Source of the DNA: Microbacterium sp.
Lineage (GTDB): Bacteria > Actinomycetota > Actinomycetes > Actinomycetales > Microbacteriaceae
Direction of reading: 5' to 3'
DNA: 64,000 nucleotides
Assembly (NCBI RefSeq): GCF_031178445.1
Contig: NZ_JAPSIY010000001.1
Coordinates: forward strand, 393,237 to 457,236
Of this stretch, positions 23,861-31,885 are shown one piece after another. Position 1 is the stretch's first letter. Each line of letters begins with the position of its first letter. The notes below the pieces were generated by a model, which worked only from the letters and a program-made list of their open reading frames with translations, was not told where the DNA came from and did no database searches. The translations under genes were made by a program, and so were the position numbers.

Positions 23861-24922
23861 TCACCATCGCCGATACAGCTGGGCGAGCCCTTCCGCGCCC
23901 TGTGACGCATGGGCAGCGAGCTGGCGCTCCGCTCCCGTCCCCTCGGCCCGGATGCGACCGAGGTGCTCGTCGACGAACGCGGTGTCGCCCAGCTCGTCGA
24001 GCACGGGGCGGATGCTCCCCAGCATCCTCTGCACGGCTGACCAGGCATCCTCCTCTCCGCCGTCGGGGGCGAACAGGCGAGCGCGCATTCCGTGACGTGC
24101 GGCGAGCCACAGCCCGGCGTCGAGCAGGTCGTGGCGGGTGCCTTCGACGTGCAGCTCCGTCGCGCACACGATCCCACGGATCAGGGCGGTCAGCAGCAGG
24201 GAATCGTCGACGAGCAGCTGCGCGTCGGCCACCCTCGTCTCCACGGTGGCGTAGTGCTCCGAGAGTCGCACCGGCCAGGACACCGACGCTCGAGAGGGCA
24301 GTGCGCCGGCTCGCACGTGCCGGTCGAGCGTGCGGTGATAGTCGTCAGCATCGTGGAATGCCGGGGGACACTCCGACACCGGCATCCGCCCGACCAGCGT
24401 CGTGCGCCAACTCGCCAATCCCGACGGCATCCCATGCACGAACGGTGAGTTCACGCTCAGCGCGAGAAGGGCGGGAAGCCACTCCCGCACGCGACGCAGC
24501 GCCCGCACTCGCTCCTCGTCGTCGGTGACCTCGACGTGCACGTGCAGGCCGTTGACCTCGTGGTCCGCGGTGAGCCTGCCGATGAGGTGCATCACGTCGT
24601 CGTAGTGCGGGTCGGGTGAAATCTGCTGCGCCCCGGCAAGCGCGAACGGGGCACCGGTGGCGGCGACGACCGTCCCGTCCGGCGCGTGATCCGCGAGTGA
24701 TCGGCGCAGGGTCCTCAGCTGCTCCCGGGCCTCCACGAGCGTGCTGACCGGGTCGGTCGCGGTCTCGACCTGACAGGTGAGGAACTCTCGCGAGATGCGG
24801 CCCCTTCCGTCGGCATCGCGCGCCACCCGTCCGTGCAGTGTGGCGGCAGACACGGGCACGAGTGCCGCGTCGTCGAGCAGGACGTACTCCTCCTCCACGC
24901 CGAAGCGCCGGGTGAGCGGCAT
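23861..24922 (-). CDS. YbdK-type carboxylate-amine ligase (GCS2 family)
   Basis: A 353-residue ATP-dependent ligase related to glutamate-cysteine ligase. FGVEEEYVLLD at the N terminus, CQVETATDP, and GLHVHVEV are the metal and ATP-binding motifs of the family. YbdK homologues show weak gamma-glutamylcysteine synthetase activity; in this high-GC group, the link to mycothiol-type thiols is not shown. ATG at 24922 follows GAGGAGGAT. It is monocistronic or followed by nothing; the next leftward start is in another gene 50 nt away. Confidence 0.9.
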   Translation of the reverse strand: MPLTRRFGVEEEYVLLDDAALVPVSAATLHGRVARDADGRGRISREFLTCQVETATDPVSTLVEAREQLRTLRRSLADHAPDGTVVAATGAPFALAGAQQISPDPHYDDVMHLIGRLTADHEVNGLHVHVEVTDDEERVRALRRVREWLPALLALSVNSPFVHGMPSGLASWRTTLVGRMPVSECPPAFHDADDYHRTLDRHVRAGALPSRASVSWPVRLSEHYATVETRVADAQLLVDDSLLLTALIRGIVCATELHVEGTRHDLLDAGLWLAARHGMRARLFAPDGGEEDAWSAVQRMLGSIRPVLDELGDTAFVDEHLGRIRAEGTGAERQLAAHASQGAEGLAQLYRRW

Positions 24923-25085
24923 CCGATCCTCCTCGATGTTCGACCTGCGGCTGCGGGCGGCGTCGCGCTCATGTGCGACGTCACGCCCCTGCGACGAGAG
25001 TGCGCCGCCGACCCCGAAGGGCCGGCGGCGCACCGATCTGCGACCGGATGGCCTGGTTCAGGCCGATCACGAGCCGCAACGGCTG

Positions 25086-25265
25086 TCATTTCTCGTCGTC
25101 GAAGGCGTCCTTGACGTCGTCCCCGAGCTTCTTGGCCTCGGCCTTGGCCTGATCGAGCTTGCCCTCGGCCTGGAGGCTCTCGTTGTCGGTCGCGTCTCCG
25201 ATGCCTTCCTTCGCCTTACCGACCAGCTTCTCGGTGTTGTGCTTGGCGTCGTCCATGGCTCCCAT
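25086..25265 (-). CDS. CsbD family stress protein
   Basis: A 59-residue, highly charged helical protein (MGAMDDAKHNTEKLVGKAKE, then GDATDNESLQAEGKLDQAKA). CsbD proteins are small general-stress proteins of unknown biochemical role. GGGAG lies about 6 nt upstream of ATG 25265; a second ATG at 25256 is possible. It faces away from the gene-free region that follows on the right, so any promoter for it lies at about 25270-25320. Confidence 0.88.
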   Translation of the reverse strand: MGAMDDAKHNTEKLVGKAKEGIGDATDNESLQAEGKLDQAKAEAKKLGDDVKDAFDDEK

Positions 25266-25346
25266 GTCACTCCCTTCGTCGGGGACGGTCACTGACCGTC
25301 CTGGGGAATGACAGCGTGTCACCGAGCGCGCACAGGGGCCAAGGGA

Positions 25347-25376
25347 TTGACAGGCGCGCTGGGACCGCGCTAGACG
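25347..25376 (+). promoter_or_regulatory. Strong promoter at the start of the gene-free region
   Basis: TTGACA (25347-25352), 18 nt, TAGACG (25371-25376). The -35 box is a perfect consensus, the only such one I noted in an intergenic region here. It points rightward into a stretch with no credible coding sequence, predicting a start near 25383. Confidence 0.6.
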
Positions 25377-25382
25377 AGGGAA

Positions 25383-25760
25383 GGGGTGCGGAGCGCTGCG
25401 ACCGACTGCCGGACGGGGCGGGTCTCGCGGATGCTGAGAGCACGCGGTCGGAGGGGGACCTCCGCCTCACTGTGCTTTCGTCCCCGCTCCGACCTGCAAT
25501 CCCCTGTTAACCCTTCACTCTCGGAATCGCAAGCCCCATGGGCTCGGCTCATCCCCTCCTCTAGGGGTGAAGGTGCATGCATGGGGGATCGATCGCGTCC
25601 GCTGATCCCCAGTCAGCGCAGGCCCTCCCCAGTGGCCCGACGATCCACGCATGCGCGTGGCCCTCTTGTTTAGTTCAGTCCCCGATGTGCTATACGAGGG
25701 GGCCGCTCTCATCATCGCACCGATTTGCGATTTTGTCCCCCAAACGGGGGACAAATTTTT
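25383..25760 (+). ncRNA. Putative structured ncRNA of about 380 nt (Ms1/6S-like candidate)
   Basis: The region between a consensus promoter and a canonical terminator has no convincing reading frame but many complementary segments. GTGCGGAGCG (25386-25395) can pair with CGCTC (25704-25708) and CGCAC (25716-25720), closing the two ends. GGTCGGAG plus GGGGA (25446-25458) pairs with TCCCC and CTCCGACC (25481-25494). ATCCCC and CCTTCAC (25499-25518) pair with GTGAAGG and GGGGAT (25567-25589) around an internal loop. A small 6C-like RNA follows directly. Size, end pairing and this neighbour resemble actinobacterial Ms1 (MTS2823), which binds RNA polymerase core; that identity is inference without sequence alignment. 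Confidence 0.5.
25732..25760 (+). terminator. Canonical intrinsic terminator of the ncRNA
   Basis: TTTGTCCCCC (25732-25741), AAAC loop, GGGGGACAAA (25746-25755), then TTTTT. It is a perfect 10-bp stem with a T tract only on the plus-strand side, the clearest intrinsic terminator in the window, yet no protein gene lies upstream on that strand. Confidence 0.88.
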
Positions 25761-25779
25761 GAGATTCCATGTATGCTGA

Positions 25780-25846
25780 TTCCGACGCACCCTCCGGTCG
25801 TCTTCGGCCCCCACCGCTCCCCCCGCGGTGGGGGTCATCAATTTTC
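25780..25846 (+). ncRNA. 6C-like small RNA candidate
   Basis: Two adjacent stem-loops lie between a TATGCT -10 box (25772-25777) and a T run. The first pairs CGAC with GTCG (25783-25800) around the C-rich loop GCACCCTCCG. The second pairs CCCCCACCGC (25808-25817) with GCGGTGGGGG (25825-25834) around TCCCCCC, a loop with exactly six C, and ends in AATTTT. The 6C RNA family of Actinobacteria is defined by two stem-loops with runs of six or more C and a terminator; here the first run is interrupted by a T. Family membership needs a covariance-model search. Confidence 0.55.
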
Positions 25847-25919
25847 GGGCGCGGCACGGTTCCGCCCCCACCTCCACCGACCCGTCTGCAACATTTGTGT
25901 CACCATCTGCATCGCCCTA

Positions 25920-25947
25920 TTGCCTCCCCGGCGCTCTGGGATAGCGT
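25920..25947 (+). promoter_or_regulatory. Promoter of the cold-shock gene
   Basis: TTGCCT (25920-25925), 16 nt, TAGCGT (25942-25947). It predicts a 5' leader of about 47 nt before the cspA start, shorter than the long leader of E. coli cspA. Confidence 0.55.
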
Positions 25948-26001
25948 TAGCGGCAGTCGGTGCGTCCTGCGTCGGCGTAGCAATCAGCAGAACGGCAGTA
26001 A

Positions 26002-26208
26002 ATGAGCACCCAGGGCACGGTCAAGTGGTTCAACTCGGAGAAGGGCTTCGGCTTCATCTCCCCCGATGACGGAGGCGCCGACGTGTTCGCGCATTACTCC
26101 GCGATCCAGTCTTCCGGCTACCGCTCGCTCGACGAGAACCAGCGCGTCGAGTTCGATGTGGCGCAGGGCCCCAAGGGCCTGCAGGCTGAGAACATCCGCC
26201 CTCTCTGA
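26002..26208 (+). CDS. Cold-shock protein, CspA family
   Basis: A 68-residue single OB-fold RNA/DNA chaperone. [15 protein letters not shown] holds RNP1 (KGFGFI) and VFAHYSAI holds RNP2. Length and lack of extension are typical of CspA-type proteins. The ribosome site before ATG 26002 is weak. It is monocistronic with its own promoter and terminator, and lies directly downstream of the two putative small RNA genes. Confidence 0.96.
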   Translation: MSTQGTVKWFNSEKGFGFISPDDGGADVFAHYSAIQSSGYRSLDENQRVEFDVAQGPKGLQAENIRPL

Positions 26209-26219
26209 GGCGGAATGGG

Positions 26220-26260
26220 GAACCCCGTCGGAAGCTGCCAACGCAGAACCGGCGGGGTTC
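26220..26260 (+). terminator. Terminator of the cold-shock gene
   Basis: GAACCCCGTCGG and CCGGCGGGGTTC form a 12-bp stem with one G-U pair and a 17-nt loop, followed by TCTG. Confidence 0.6.
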
Positions 26261-26358
26261 TCTGCATCCCGGGCCGCGCCCGGCCTCGTGCCGTGCGCGG
26301 ATGCCGGCCTGCAGAAAGTCGGACGGCGTTCGGCCGCGCCGGGTCAGCCGCGTCCGGG

Positions 26359-27027
26359 TCAGCCGAGCAGCAGCGTCTGCAGCGCGGCGGCGTCGGGCGC
26401 CCTGAACTCGGCTCCCTCCGCTTCGCGCGGATCTCCGAAGCCCCATTCGGCGAAGATGACCGGGATGCCGTATTCGGCAGCTCCGTCGATGTCGTGGTGC
26501 CGATCGCCGACCAGCACGGGGTACGAAGTGTCTGCGCCGGCTTCCCGCAGCCGTTCCAGTGCACGGCCGATCACGTACGCCTTGTCGTCGCTCATGCCAT
26601 CCACCCCGGTGCGGGCACCCGAGATGGCGGTGAAGCCATCGATCAGGCCGTGGTGCTCCAGGATCGCGCGCACCTGATTCTCGGGCTTGGTGCTCGCGGT
26701 CGACTGCGGGATGCCGGCGCCCTGCACGGCGCGCAGCACCTCGGGCACGCCGGGGTAGATCGCGACGGATGCGGCATAGCCGTCGGCTGCCGCAAGGGCG
26801 CGGTAGCGGGAGACGGCGTCCTCCGCCTGCACGGGATCCATCCCCGCGCGCAGCTGGAACGACTCGAACATCGGCGGGCCGATCCAGAGCGCAAGCTCCT
26901 CGGCGTCAGGCTCGCCGAGTCCGTACGAGGCGAACACCCGACGCAGCCGGGGGAGGATGCCGGCCGAGGCATCGGCGATCGTGCCGTCGACGTCCCAGAG
27001 GATGCAGGAATAGGGCGACGCGGGCAT
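26359..27027 (-). CDS. HAD-superfamily phosphatase (phosphoglycolate phosphatase-like)
   Basis: A 222-residue hydrolase with a C1 cap. Motif I is WDVDGTIAD (nucleophile Asp about residue 12), motif II is around STASTKPENQ, and motif IV is VGDRHHDIDGA. This matches the PGP/beta-phosphoglucomutase-like subgroup; the substrate is not clear. It reads leftward and its start faces a region with four copies of a 19-bp repeat that separates it from nucS. Confidence 0.88.
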   Translation of the reverse strand: MPASPYSCILWDVDGTIADASAGILPRLRRVFASYGLGEPDAEELALWIGPPMFESFQLRAGMDPVQAEDAVSRYRALAAADGYAASVAIYPGVPEVLRAVQGAGIPQSTASTKPENQVRAILEHHGLIDGFTAISGARTGVDGMSDDKAYVIGRALERLREAGADTSYPVLVGDRHHDIDGAAEYGIPVIFAEWGFGDPREAEGAEFRAPDAAALQTLLLG

Positions 27028-27100
27028 GTGTCCAGCCTACGCACCGGATCGGCAGCATCCGCGCCCTGCATCCCGCGCCGCACTGACCCGCGCCACGTCC

Positions 27101-27173
27101 GAGACCACCAAGTTCACGGATGACCACCTTGTTCGCGTGAAGAACGTGGTCATCGGTGAACAACGTGGTCATC
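27101..27173. repeat. Four degenerate copies of a 19-bp motif
   Basis: Units related to GATGACCACGTTGTTCACC occur at 27101-27119 and 27119-27137 on the plus strand and at 27137-27154 and 27155-27173 on the minus strand. The two direct copies are followed head-to-head by two inverted copies, so the array can fold into a large hairpin. It lies between the leftward nucS and HAD genes. Confidence 0.65.
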
Positions 27174-27210
27174 GACGCACAGTCGCAGGGCGGGCGCGCG
27201 CCCGCCCTGC

Positions 27211-27906
27211 TCAGAAGAGCCGAGGGACGCCCGACTCGATGCCCTTCATGTCCTCGTAGTCGAGCACGAGGCACCGGATGCCGCGATCCTCCGCGAGCAC
27301 CCGTGCCTGCGGCTTGATCTCCTGTGCCGCGAACACCCCGCGCACGGGCGCGAGGTGGGGATCCCTGCCGAGGAGCTCGAGATAGCGGGTCAGCTGCTCG
27401 ACGCCGTCGATGTCACCGCGCCGCTTCACCTCCACCGCGATCGCCGCACCCGCGGCATCCCGCACCATCAGGTCGACAGGACCGATCGCCGTCGGATACT
27501 CGCGGCGCACCAGCGTCGCGCCCTCGCTGATCAGGTCGACCTGCTCGGCGAGCAGACGCTGCAGGTCCGCCTCGACGCCATCCTTCTGCAACCCCGGATC
27601 CAGGCCGAGCTCGTGATTCGAGTCGTGGATGATCTCGTAGATCTGCACGCGCAGTGCGTCGCCCGTCTTCTTGTGGGTGACACGCCACACCTCGACGACA
27701 CCGGCGCTCGATTCGTCCTCCCCCGGCTCCTCGTGCGCGAGCGAGCACGGCGGGCTCATCCAGTTCAGCGGCTTGTAGCTGCCGCCGTCGGAGTGCACCA
27801 GCAGACTGCCGTCGCCCTTGTGCACCAGCAGGCGCGTGGCCAGAGGGAGGTGGGCGTTGAGCCGACCGGAGTAGTCGACGGAGCAGCGGGCGATGACGAG
27901 ACGCAC
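27211..27906 (-). CDS. nucS: Endonuclease NucS
   Basis: A mismatch-specific endonuclease that acts in non-canonical mismatch repair of Actinobacteria, which lack MutS/MutL. It has 231 residues: an N-terminal dimerisation/DNA-binding domain and a C-terminal RecB-like nuclease with VDLMVRD and [22 protein letters not shown] carrying catalytic Asp, Glu and Lys. The C terminus ends GVPRLF, a sliding-clamp binding motif of the NucS family. It starts 9 nt after the stop of the upstream MFS gene and may be co-transcribed. Confidence 0.95.
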   Translation of the reverse strand: MRLVIARCSVDYSGRLNAHLPLATRLLVHKGDGSLLVHSDGGSYKPLNWMSPPCSLAHEEPGEDESSAGVVEVWRVTHKKTGDALRVQIYEIIHDSNHELGLDPGLQKDGVEADLQRLLAEQVDLISEGATLVRREYPTAIGPVDLMVRDAAGAAIAVEVKRRGDIDGVEQLTRYLELLGRDPHLAPVRGVFAAQEIKPQARVLAEDRGIRCLVLDYEDMKGIESGVPRLF

Positions 27907-27915
27907 CCGACGAGC

Positions 27916-29139
27916 CTACTTCGTCACCGGCGCCTCGGCCGTCTTCAACGGGCGCGCGGCACCGGAGAACAGCCCGGACGCGATCACAAGGGCGACCAGG
28001 ATGAAGAGCGTGTTCAGCAGCCCGATGTGCGTGCTGATCATCCCGAGCACGGGAGGACCGCCGAGGAACGCGACATACCCGATGGTGGCCGCGGCACTGA
28101 CGCGGGCGGCGGCCTTCGCAGGGTCGTCCGCGGCGGCGGACATGCCGATGGGGAATCCGAGCGATGCGCCGATCCCCCACAGGGCGGCACCGACCAGTAC
28201 CAGCGGCAGGGTGGGCGCGAGGATGAACAGCAGGATGCCGCCCGCGGCGGCCACTGCCAGCACCCGCAGCACCGGCACGCGCCCGAACCGGTCGACGACC
28301 GGCCCGCCGAACAGGCGGACGACGGTCATGCCGACCGAGAAGACGGCGAGGGCCACCGCACCCATCCCGGCGGGCGCACCGTGCCCCTCTTCGGCCCCCA
28401 GAGCGATCCAGTCGTTCGCCCCGCCTTCGGCGAACGACATGCCGAGCATGACGACGCCGAGCATGTAGGTGCGCGGTTCGCGCCACGCCTCCAGCGCCAC
28501 GTGCATCCGCTCGCGCCAGTGCGGCTTCTCGTGATCCGCCGGGTCGAGCGCTGCTTCGCGCACGGGCACCTGGAAGAAGCAGACGACCGCGATGACCGCG
28601 ATCATCAGGCCCATGACCGCCGTGTGCGAGCCGACCGACAGGCCGAGGCCTGCGGCGAGAGCGCCGATGCCGGCGCCGATCACGGTGCCGAAGCTGAAGA
28701 ACGCGTGGAACACCGGCAGGATCGTCTTGCCCATCTGCTGCTCGATGGCGGTCGCCTCGACGTTCATCATCACGTCGACGCTGCCGTTGCCGAATCCGAA
28801 GAGCACCATGCCGATCAGCACCACTGGCACGGAGCCGAGGACGCTCGACCCGAGCCCGACCAGCGCGATCCCGGCGGCGAATGTCAGCATGGTGAGCAGC
28901 ATCCCGCGGCGGGCGCCCGTGCGCGCCATCACGGCAGAGCCCGTGGAGATGCCGATGATCGACGCGACGCCCATGCCGAGCAGGATCAGTCCCACCTGGG
29001 AGTTGTCGAGGCCGAGGTCGTCCTTGATGCCCGGCACCCTGGACGCCCAGGTCGAGATCGACAGGCCGCTCGACAGGAAGATGGCGAAGATCGCGGTGCG
29101 CCAGCGCACGAACTGCGAGCGAGTGAGGGCGGTATCCAT
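27916..29139 (-). CDS. MFS transporter
   Basis: A 407-residue major facilitator protein with twelve predicted helices. The loop 2-3 region GSAVMARTGARRGMLLT and the YbjJ-like layout place it in a subgroup often annotated as sugar or drug efflux; the substrate is not certain. It diverges from a LacI-type regulator, and a perfect palindromic operator lies 12 bp upstream of its start, so the regulator very probably controls it. Confidence 0.88.
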   Translation of the reverse strand: MDTALTRSQFVRWRTAIFAIFLSSGLSISTWASRVPGIKDDLGLDNSQVGLILLGMGVASIIGISTGSAVMARTGARRGMLLTMLTFAAGIALVGLGSSVLGSVPVVLIGMVLFGFGNGSVDVMMNVEATAIEQQMGKTILPVFHAFFSFGTVIGAGIGALAAGLGLSVGSHTAVMGLMIAVIAVVCFFQVPVREAALDPADHEKPHWRERMHVALEAWREPRTYMLGVVMLGMSFAEGGANDWIALGAEEGHGAPAGMGAVALAVFSVGMTVVRLFGGPVVDRFGRVPVLRVLAVAAAGGILLFILAPTLPLVLVGAALWGIGASLGFPIGMSAAADDPAKAAARVSAAATIGYVAFLGGPPVLGMISTHIGLLNTLFILVALVIASGLFSGAARPLKTAEAPVTK

Positions 29140-29150
29140 CCGACGATGAT

Positions 29151-29166
29151 ATCGAATCGTTTCGAT
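29151..29166. promoter_or_regulatory. LacI-type operator between MFS and regulator genes
   Basis: ATCGAA-TCGT-TTCGAT has perfect 6-bp half-sites. It lies between the divergent starts at 29139 and 29199 and has the size of LacI-family operators. Confidence 0.75.
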
Positions 29167-29198
29167 GATGCACAGCCGGGGCGGGTTATCCTCGGTTC

Positions 29199-30296
29199 AT
29201 GAACAGCAGCGCACGCCGGGCGACCATCGCCGACGTCGCTCGCGCGGCCGGCGTCTCGACCTCGACGGCATCGGTCGTCTTCAGCGGCAAGGTGAACGTC
29301 GCCGAGGCGACGCGCCAGCGGGTGCTGGCAGCGGCTGCCGAGCTGGGATACGCCGGGCCGGATCCGCGCGCTGCCTCCTTGCGCCTGGGTCGAAGCGGCA
29401 TCGTCGGTGTCGTTCTCGGGGGAGAGCTGCGGCACGCCTTCCTCGACCCGGTGACGACAGTCATGATGGACGGGCTCAGCGACGCGCTCGCCGAGATCAG
29501 CACCGGTCTGCTGCTGCTGCGCGACGACCCACGCCCGGGCGAGGCGCCCGCGATCGCCGAGGCGCCGGTCGACGCCGTCGTGCTCATCGGCTGCACCCCG
29601 AGCGTGCGATCCTCGCTCGAGATCGTGCGACAGCGCGGTCTGCCCGTCGTCGTGATCGAGGGGGATGCCGGAGAGGATGTTCCCCGGATCACCTTGGACA
29701 ACCGGGAGGCGAGCGCGGCGATCGCCCGGCATCTCCACCAGCTCGGGCATGTGCGGGTGGCGACGGTGACGCTGGCGCCCGACGTCGGCCGGGAGCGCGG
29801 CCCGCTGACACCGGCACGGCTGGCGGCGGCCACGGTCGATGTGACTCTCGACCGACTGGCCGGGTTCCGGGAGGTGTACCCCGACGCGCCCGCGGTCGCA
29901 GCAACGGGAAGCCTGATCGACGAGGGCATGATCGCCGGCCGAACGCTGCTGACGGATGCCGACGGCGCTCTGCGCGACGACCGTCCCACCGCGATCGTCG
30001 CGCAGAGCGACCTGCTCGCGGTCGGTGTGATCCACGCCGCGGAGGAGCTCGGCCTGCAGGTGCCCGATGACCTCTCCGTGGTCGGCTTCGACGGCATCGC
30101 GGCGGACGGTCTCGGCTCGCAGAAGCTGACGACGATCGTGCAGCCCGCCGTCGAGAAGGGCCGTGCCGCGGGGGAGCAGGTCACCCGGATGCTCGCGGGG
30201 GTGAAGGGCGAGTCGGTGCACTTCGTGTGCAGGTTCCAGGAGGGCGAGACCACGGCCCCGGCACCGGCGGGATCGACGGGTCGTCAGGACCGCTGA
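29199..30296 (+). CDS. LacI family transcriptional regulator
   Basis: A 365-residue regulator. The helix-turn-helix and hinge are at the N terminus (TIADVARAAGVSTSTASVVFSGKVNVAEATRQR), followed by a periplasmic-binding-protein-like effector domain with VGVVLGG, TLDNREAS and VVGFDGIAADG. The C-terminal 20 residues are Pro/Ala-rich. It is divergent from the MFS gene and shares the operator at 29151-29166. Its stop overlaps the convergent membrane gene by 13 bp. Confidence 0.92.
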   Translation: MNSSARRATIADVARAAGVSTSTASVVFSGKVNVAEATRQRVLAAAAELGYAGPDPRAASLRLGRSGIVGVVLGGELRHAFLDPVTTVMMDGLSDALAEISTGLLLLRDDPRPGEAPAIAEAPVDAVVLIGCTPSVRSSLEIVRQRGLPVVVIEGDAGEDVPRITLDNREASAAIARHLHQLGHVRVATVTLAPDVGRERGPLTPARLAAATVDVTLDRLAGFREVYPDAPAVAATGSLIDEGMIAGRTLLTDADGALRDDRPTAIVAQSDLLAVGVIHAAEELGLQVPDDLSVVGFDGIAADGLGSQKLTTIVQPAVEKGRAAGEQVTRMLAGVKGESVHFVCRFQEGETTAPAPAGSTGRQDR

Positions 30297-31786
30297 GGGC
30301 CGATCGGCAGCGGGTGCGACGAGTAGTCGAGGATGCGGTATCGACCGCATTCGACGATCGAGTCCGGAACGGGTTGGCCGGTGATGTCCCATGGCGCCGA
30401 CTGCAGGTCCTCGACCAGGAAGGTCACTCTCTCAGCGGCGAAGTCCGACCTGTTGACCAGCCAGGCGTAGCCGCGCAGGGTGTGGTCGACCTGTACCAGC
30501 CGCGCCGCGTCCTCGAGCATCAGCTTCGGCAATCGCACCGTCCAGAACTGCCCTCCGCCGGTGCGATCCGATGCGTCCACCCAGTCGCGCACGCAGGCGG
30601 CGTCGGCGTCCGGCGCGGTCGCAGCCGCCTGGATGCGCGGAATCGAGAGCACCGTGCCGGCCAGCAGCAGCACGGCGGCGACCGCGGTGACGAGACGCGT
30701 GAGCGCGTGCGGCAGCGGGCGACGGACTGACGGCAACGCGAGGAGCCCGAGCACAGGACCGAACGCGATCGGCTCCAGGTAGCGCGACGCATTCGTCCCC
30801 AGCGCGATCACCCCGGCGACAACCGCCAGCGGCGTGAACCAGCCGAAGGCGGCCACCAGCCGAGCGCCCCGCTCGACGGGAATGCGGATGCTGCGCAGAA
30901 CGCACAGTGCGATCAGAGCGGTCATGAGGGTCACGGCGATCAGGCCGCCAGGGGTGGCGAGCCGGGCCATGGCCAGCTGACCGTAGTACTCGGCGGCCCC
31001 GACCCACCGATCGGGCCTGGCGTAGCCGACACCGGAATTGGCGATCCATGCCGAGAACGGCATGCGAGCTGCGAGGCCGAGTAGCGCACCACCGACGAGC
31101 ACCGCCAGAGGAAGCAGTGCGGCGTGTCCGAGCAGGCGGGGGATCGCCGCCACCGCGAGCAGCACGACCAGCGGTGCGACCGCCCACACAAGGAACAGCG
31201 GGTTCGTCATCGTCGACGCGAGGCTCACGATGCCGAGTGCGGTGGGCAGCGCGACCCGCGGCCGATCGAGATGCCTGCGCACGAGCCCGACCGCCAGGAC
31301 CGTGCCGACGACGGTCGCCGAGTAGTACGTGGTCGTCAACAGCAACGACGCGGGTTCGAGTGCCTCCCTCGACGCCGAGGTCTCGGTCACAGCCAGCACG
31401 CCGAAGGTGCCGTGGGCGACCAGCGACCACGCCACCGGCGACCGGCCCTCGTCTCGCCGCCCGGCGGCGAGGCGCAGCGCCCCGTAGAGCGCCAGGAGGT
31501 TCAGCACGGCGTTGACGGCGAGCAGCCCCGCCACCGAGAGGGCGGGAAGCGCCGCGCGCAGCAGCAGGAGCAGCGCCGTCTCCGGCAGGAAGAGGACGCT
31601 CGACAACGCCCAGTCCAGACGATCGCCCTCCGCGATCGAACACGAAAGGAGCGCGACGACGAGCGAGTCCGCATCGCGGAACAGCAGCTGCGATCGCGCG
31701 GTCGACGCCACCTGTCCGACGACGACGATCGACAGCGCGAGTGCCGCCGCCCAGCCGGCCCCCTCACGCCATGCCGCGCGCGTCAT
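30284..31786 (-). CDS. Polytopic membrane protein, unknown function
   Basis: A 500-residue protein with about ten to twelve membrane helices and a C-terminal outer domain of about 110 residues. The early outer loop has FRDADSLVVALLSCS, an Asp-rich loop after helix 1 as in GT-C type glycosyltransferases, and the size fits that fold, but I see no family motif that proves it. ATG at 31786 gives a short cytoplasmic start and helix 1 at once. It is divergent from mrpA, with 99 bp between starts. Confidence 0.65.
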   Translation of the reverse strand: MTRAAWREGAGWAAALALSIVVVGQVASTARSQLLFRDADSLVVALLSCSIAEGDRLDWALSSVLFLPETALLLLLRAALPALSVAGLLAVNAVLNLLALYGALRLAAGRRDEGRSPVAWSLVAHGTFGVLAVTETSASREALEPASLLLTTTYYSATVVGTVLAVGLVRRHLDRPRVALPTALGIVSLASTMTNPLFLVWAVAPLVVLLAVAAIPRLLGHAALLPLAVLVGGALLGLAARMPFSAWIANSGVGYARPDRWVGAAEYYGQLAMARLATPGGLIAVTLMTALIALCVLRSIRIPVERGARLVAAFGWFTPLAVVAGVIALGTNASRYLEPIAFGPVLGLLALPSVRRPLPHALTRLVTAVAAVLLLAGTVLSIPRIQAAATAPDADAACVRDWVDASDRTGGGQFWTVRLPKLMLEDAARLVQVDHTLRGYAWLVNRSDFAAERVTFLVEDLQSAPWDITGQPVPDSIVECGRYRILDYSSHPLPIGPQRS

Positions 31787-31824
31787 GAAACCACTCTCGC
31801 ACGCCGGGCAGCCGTCTCGCCCGG

Positions 31825-31830
31825 TAGAAT
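31825..31830 (+). promoter_or_regulatory. Likely -10 box of the Mrp operon
   Basis: TAGAAT preceded by CGG, 55 nt before the mrpA start. No good -35 box is visible at the expected distance. Confidence 0.4.
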
Positions 31831-31885
31831 GGGCTCGAACCCGCCCGCCGCGCCGGAAGGCCCCGACGAGCCAGAGGAGCCGCTT

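Noticed and set aside
25386..25673. Short plus-strand frame (95 codons) in the gene-free region
   Set aside because: No ribosome site or family likeness; the same bases form paired segments of a predicted RNA, and composition is Arg/Ser-rich noise.
25666..25696. Second internal promoter (TTGTTT with TATACG) in the ncRNA region
   Set aside because: The spacing is 18-19 nt and the -35 is weak; the stretch lies inside the longer predicted transcript, so it is probably chance.
25515..25877. Minus-strand frame of 120 codons across the two hairpins
   Set aside because: It runs through both stem-loops, has no ribosome site or motif and no promoter on that strand.
27355..29202. A 615-residue plus-strand frame antisense to nucS and the MFS gene
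   Set aside because: Highly biased His/Asp/Arg composition, no motif, and two well-supported genes lie on the other strand.
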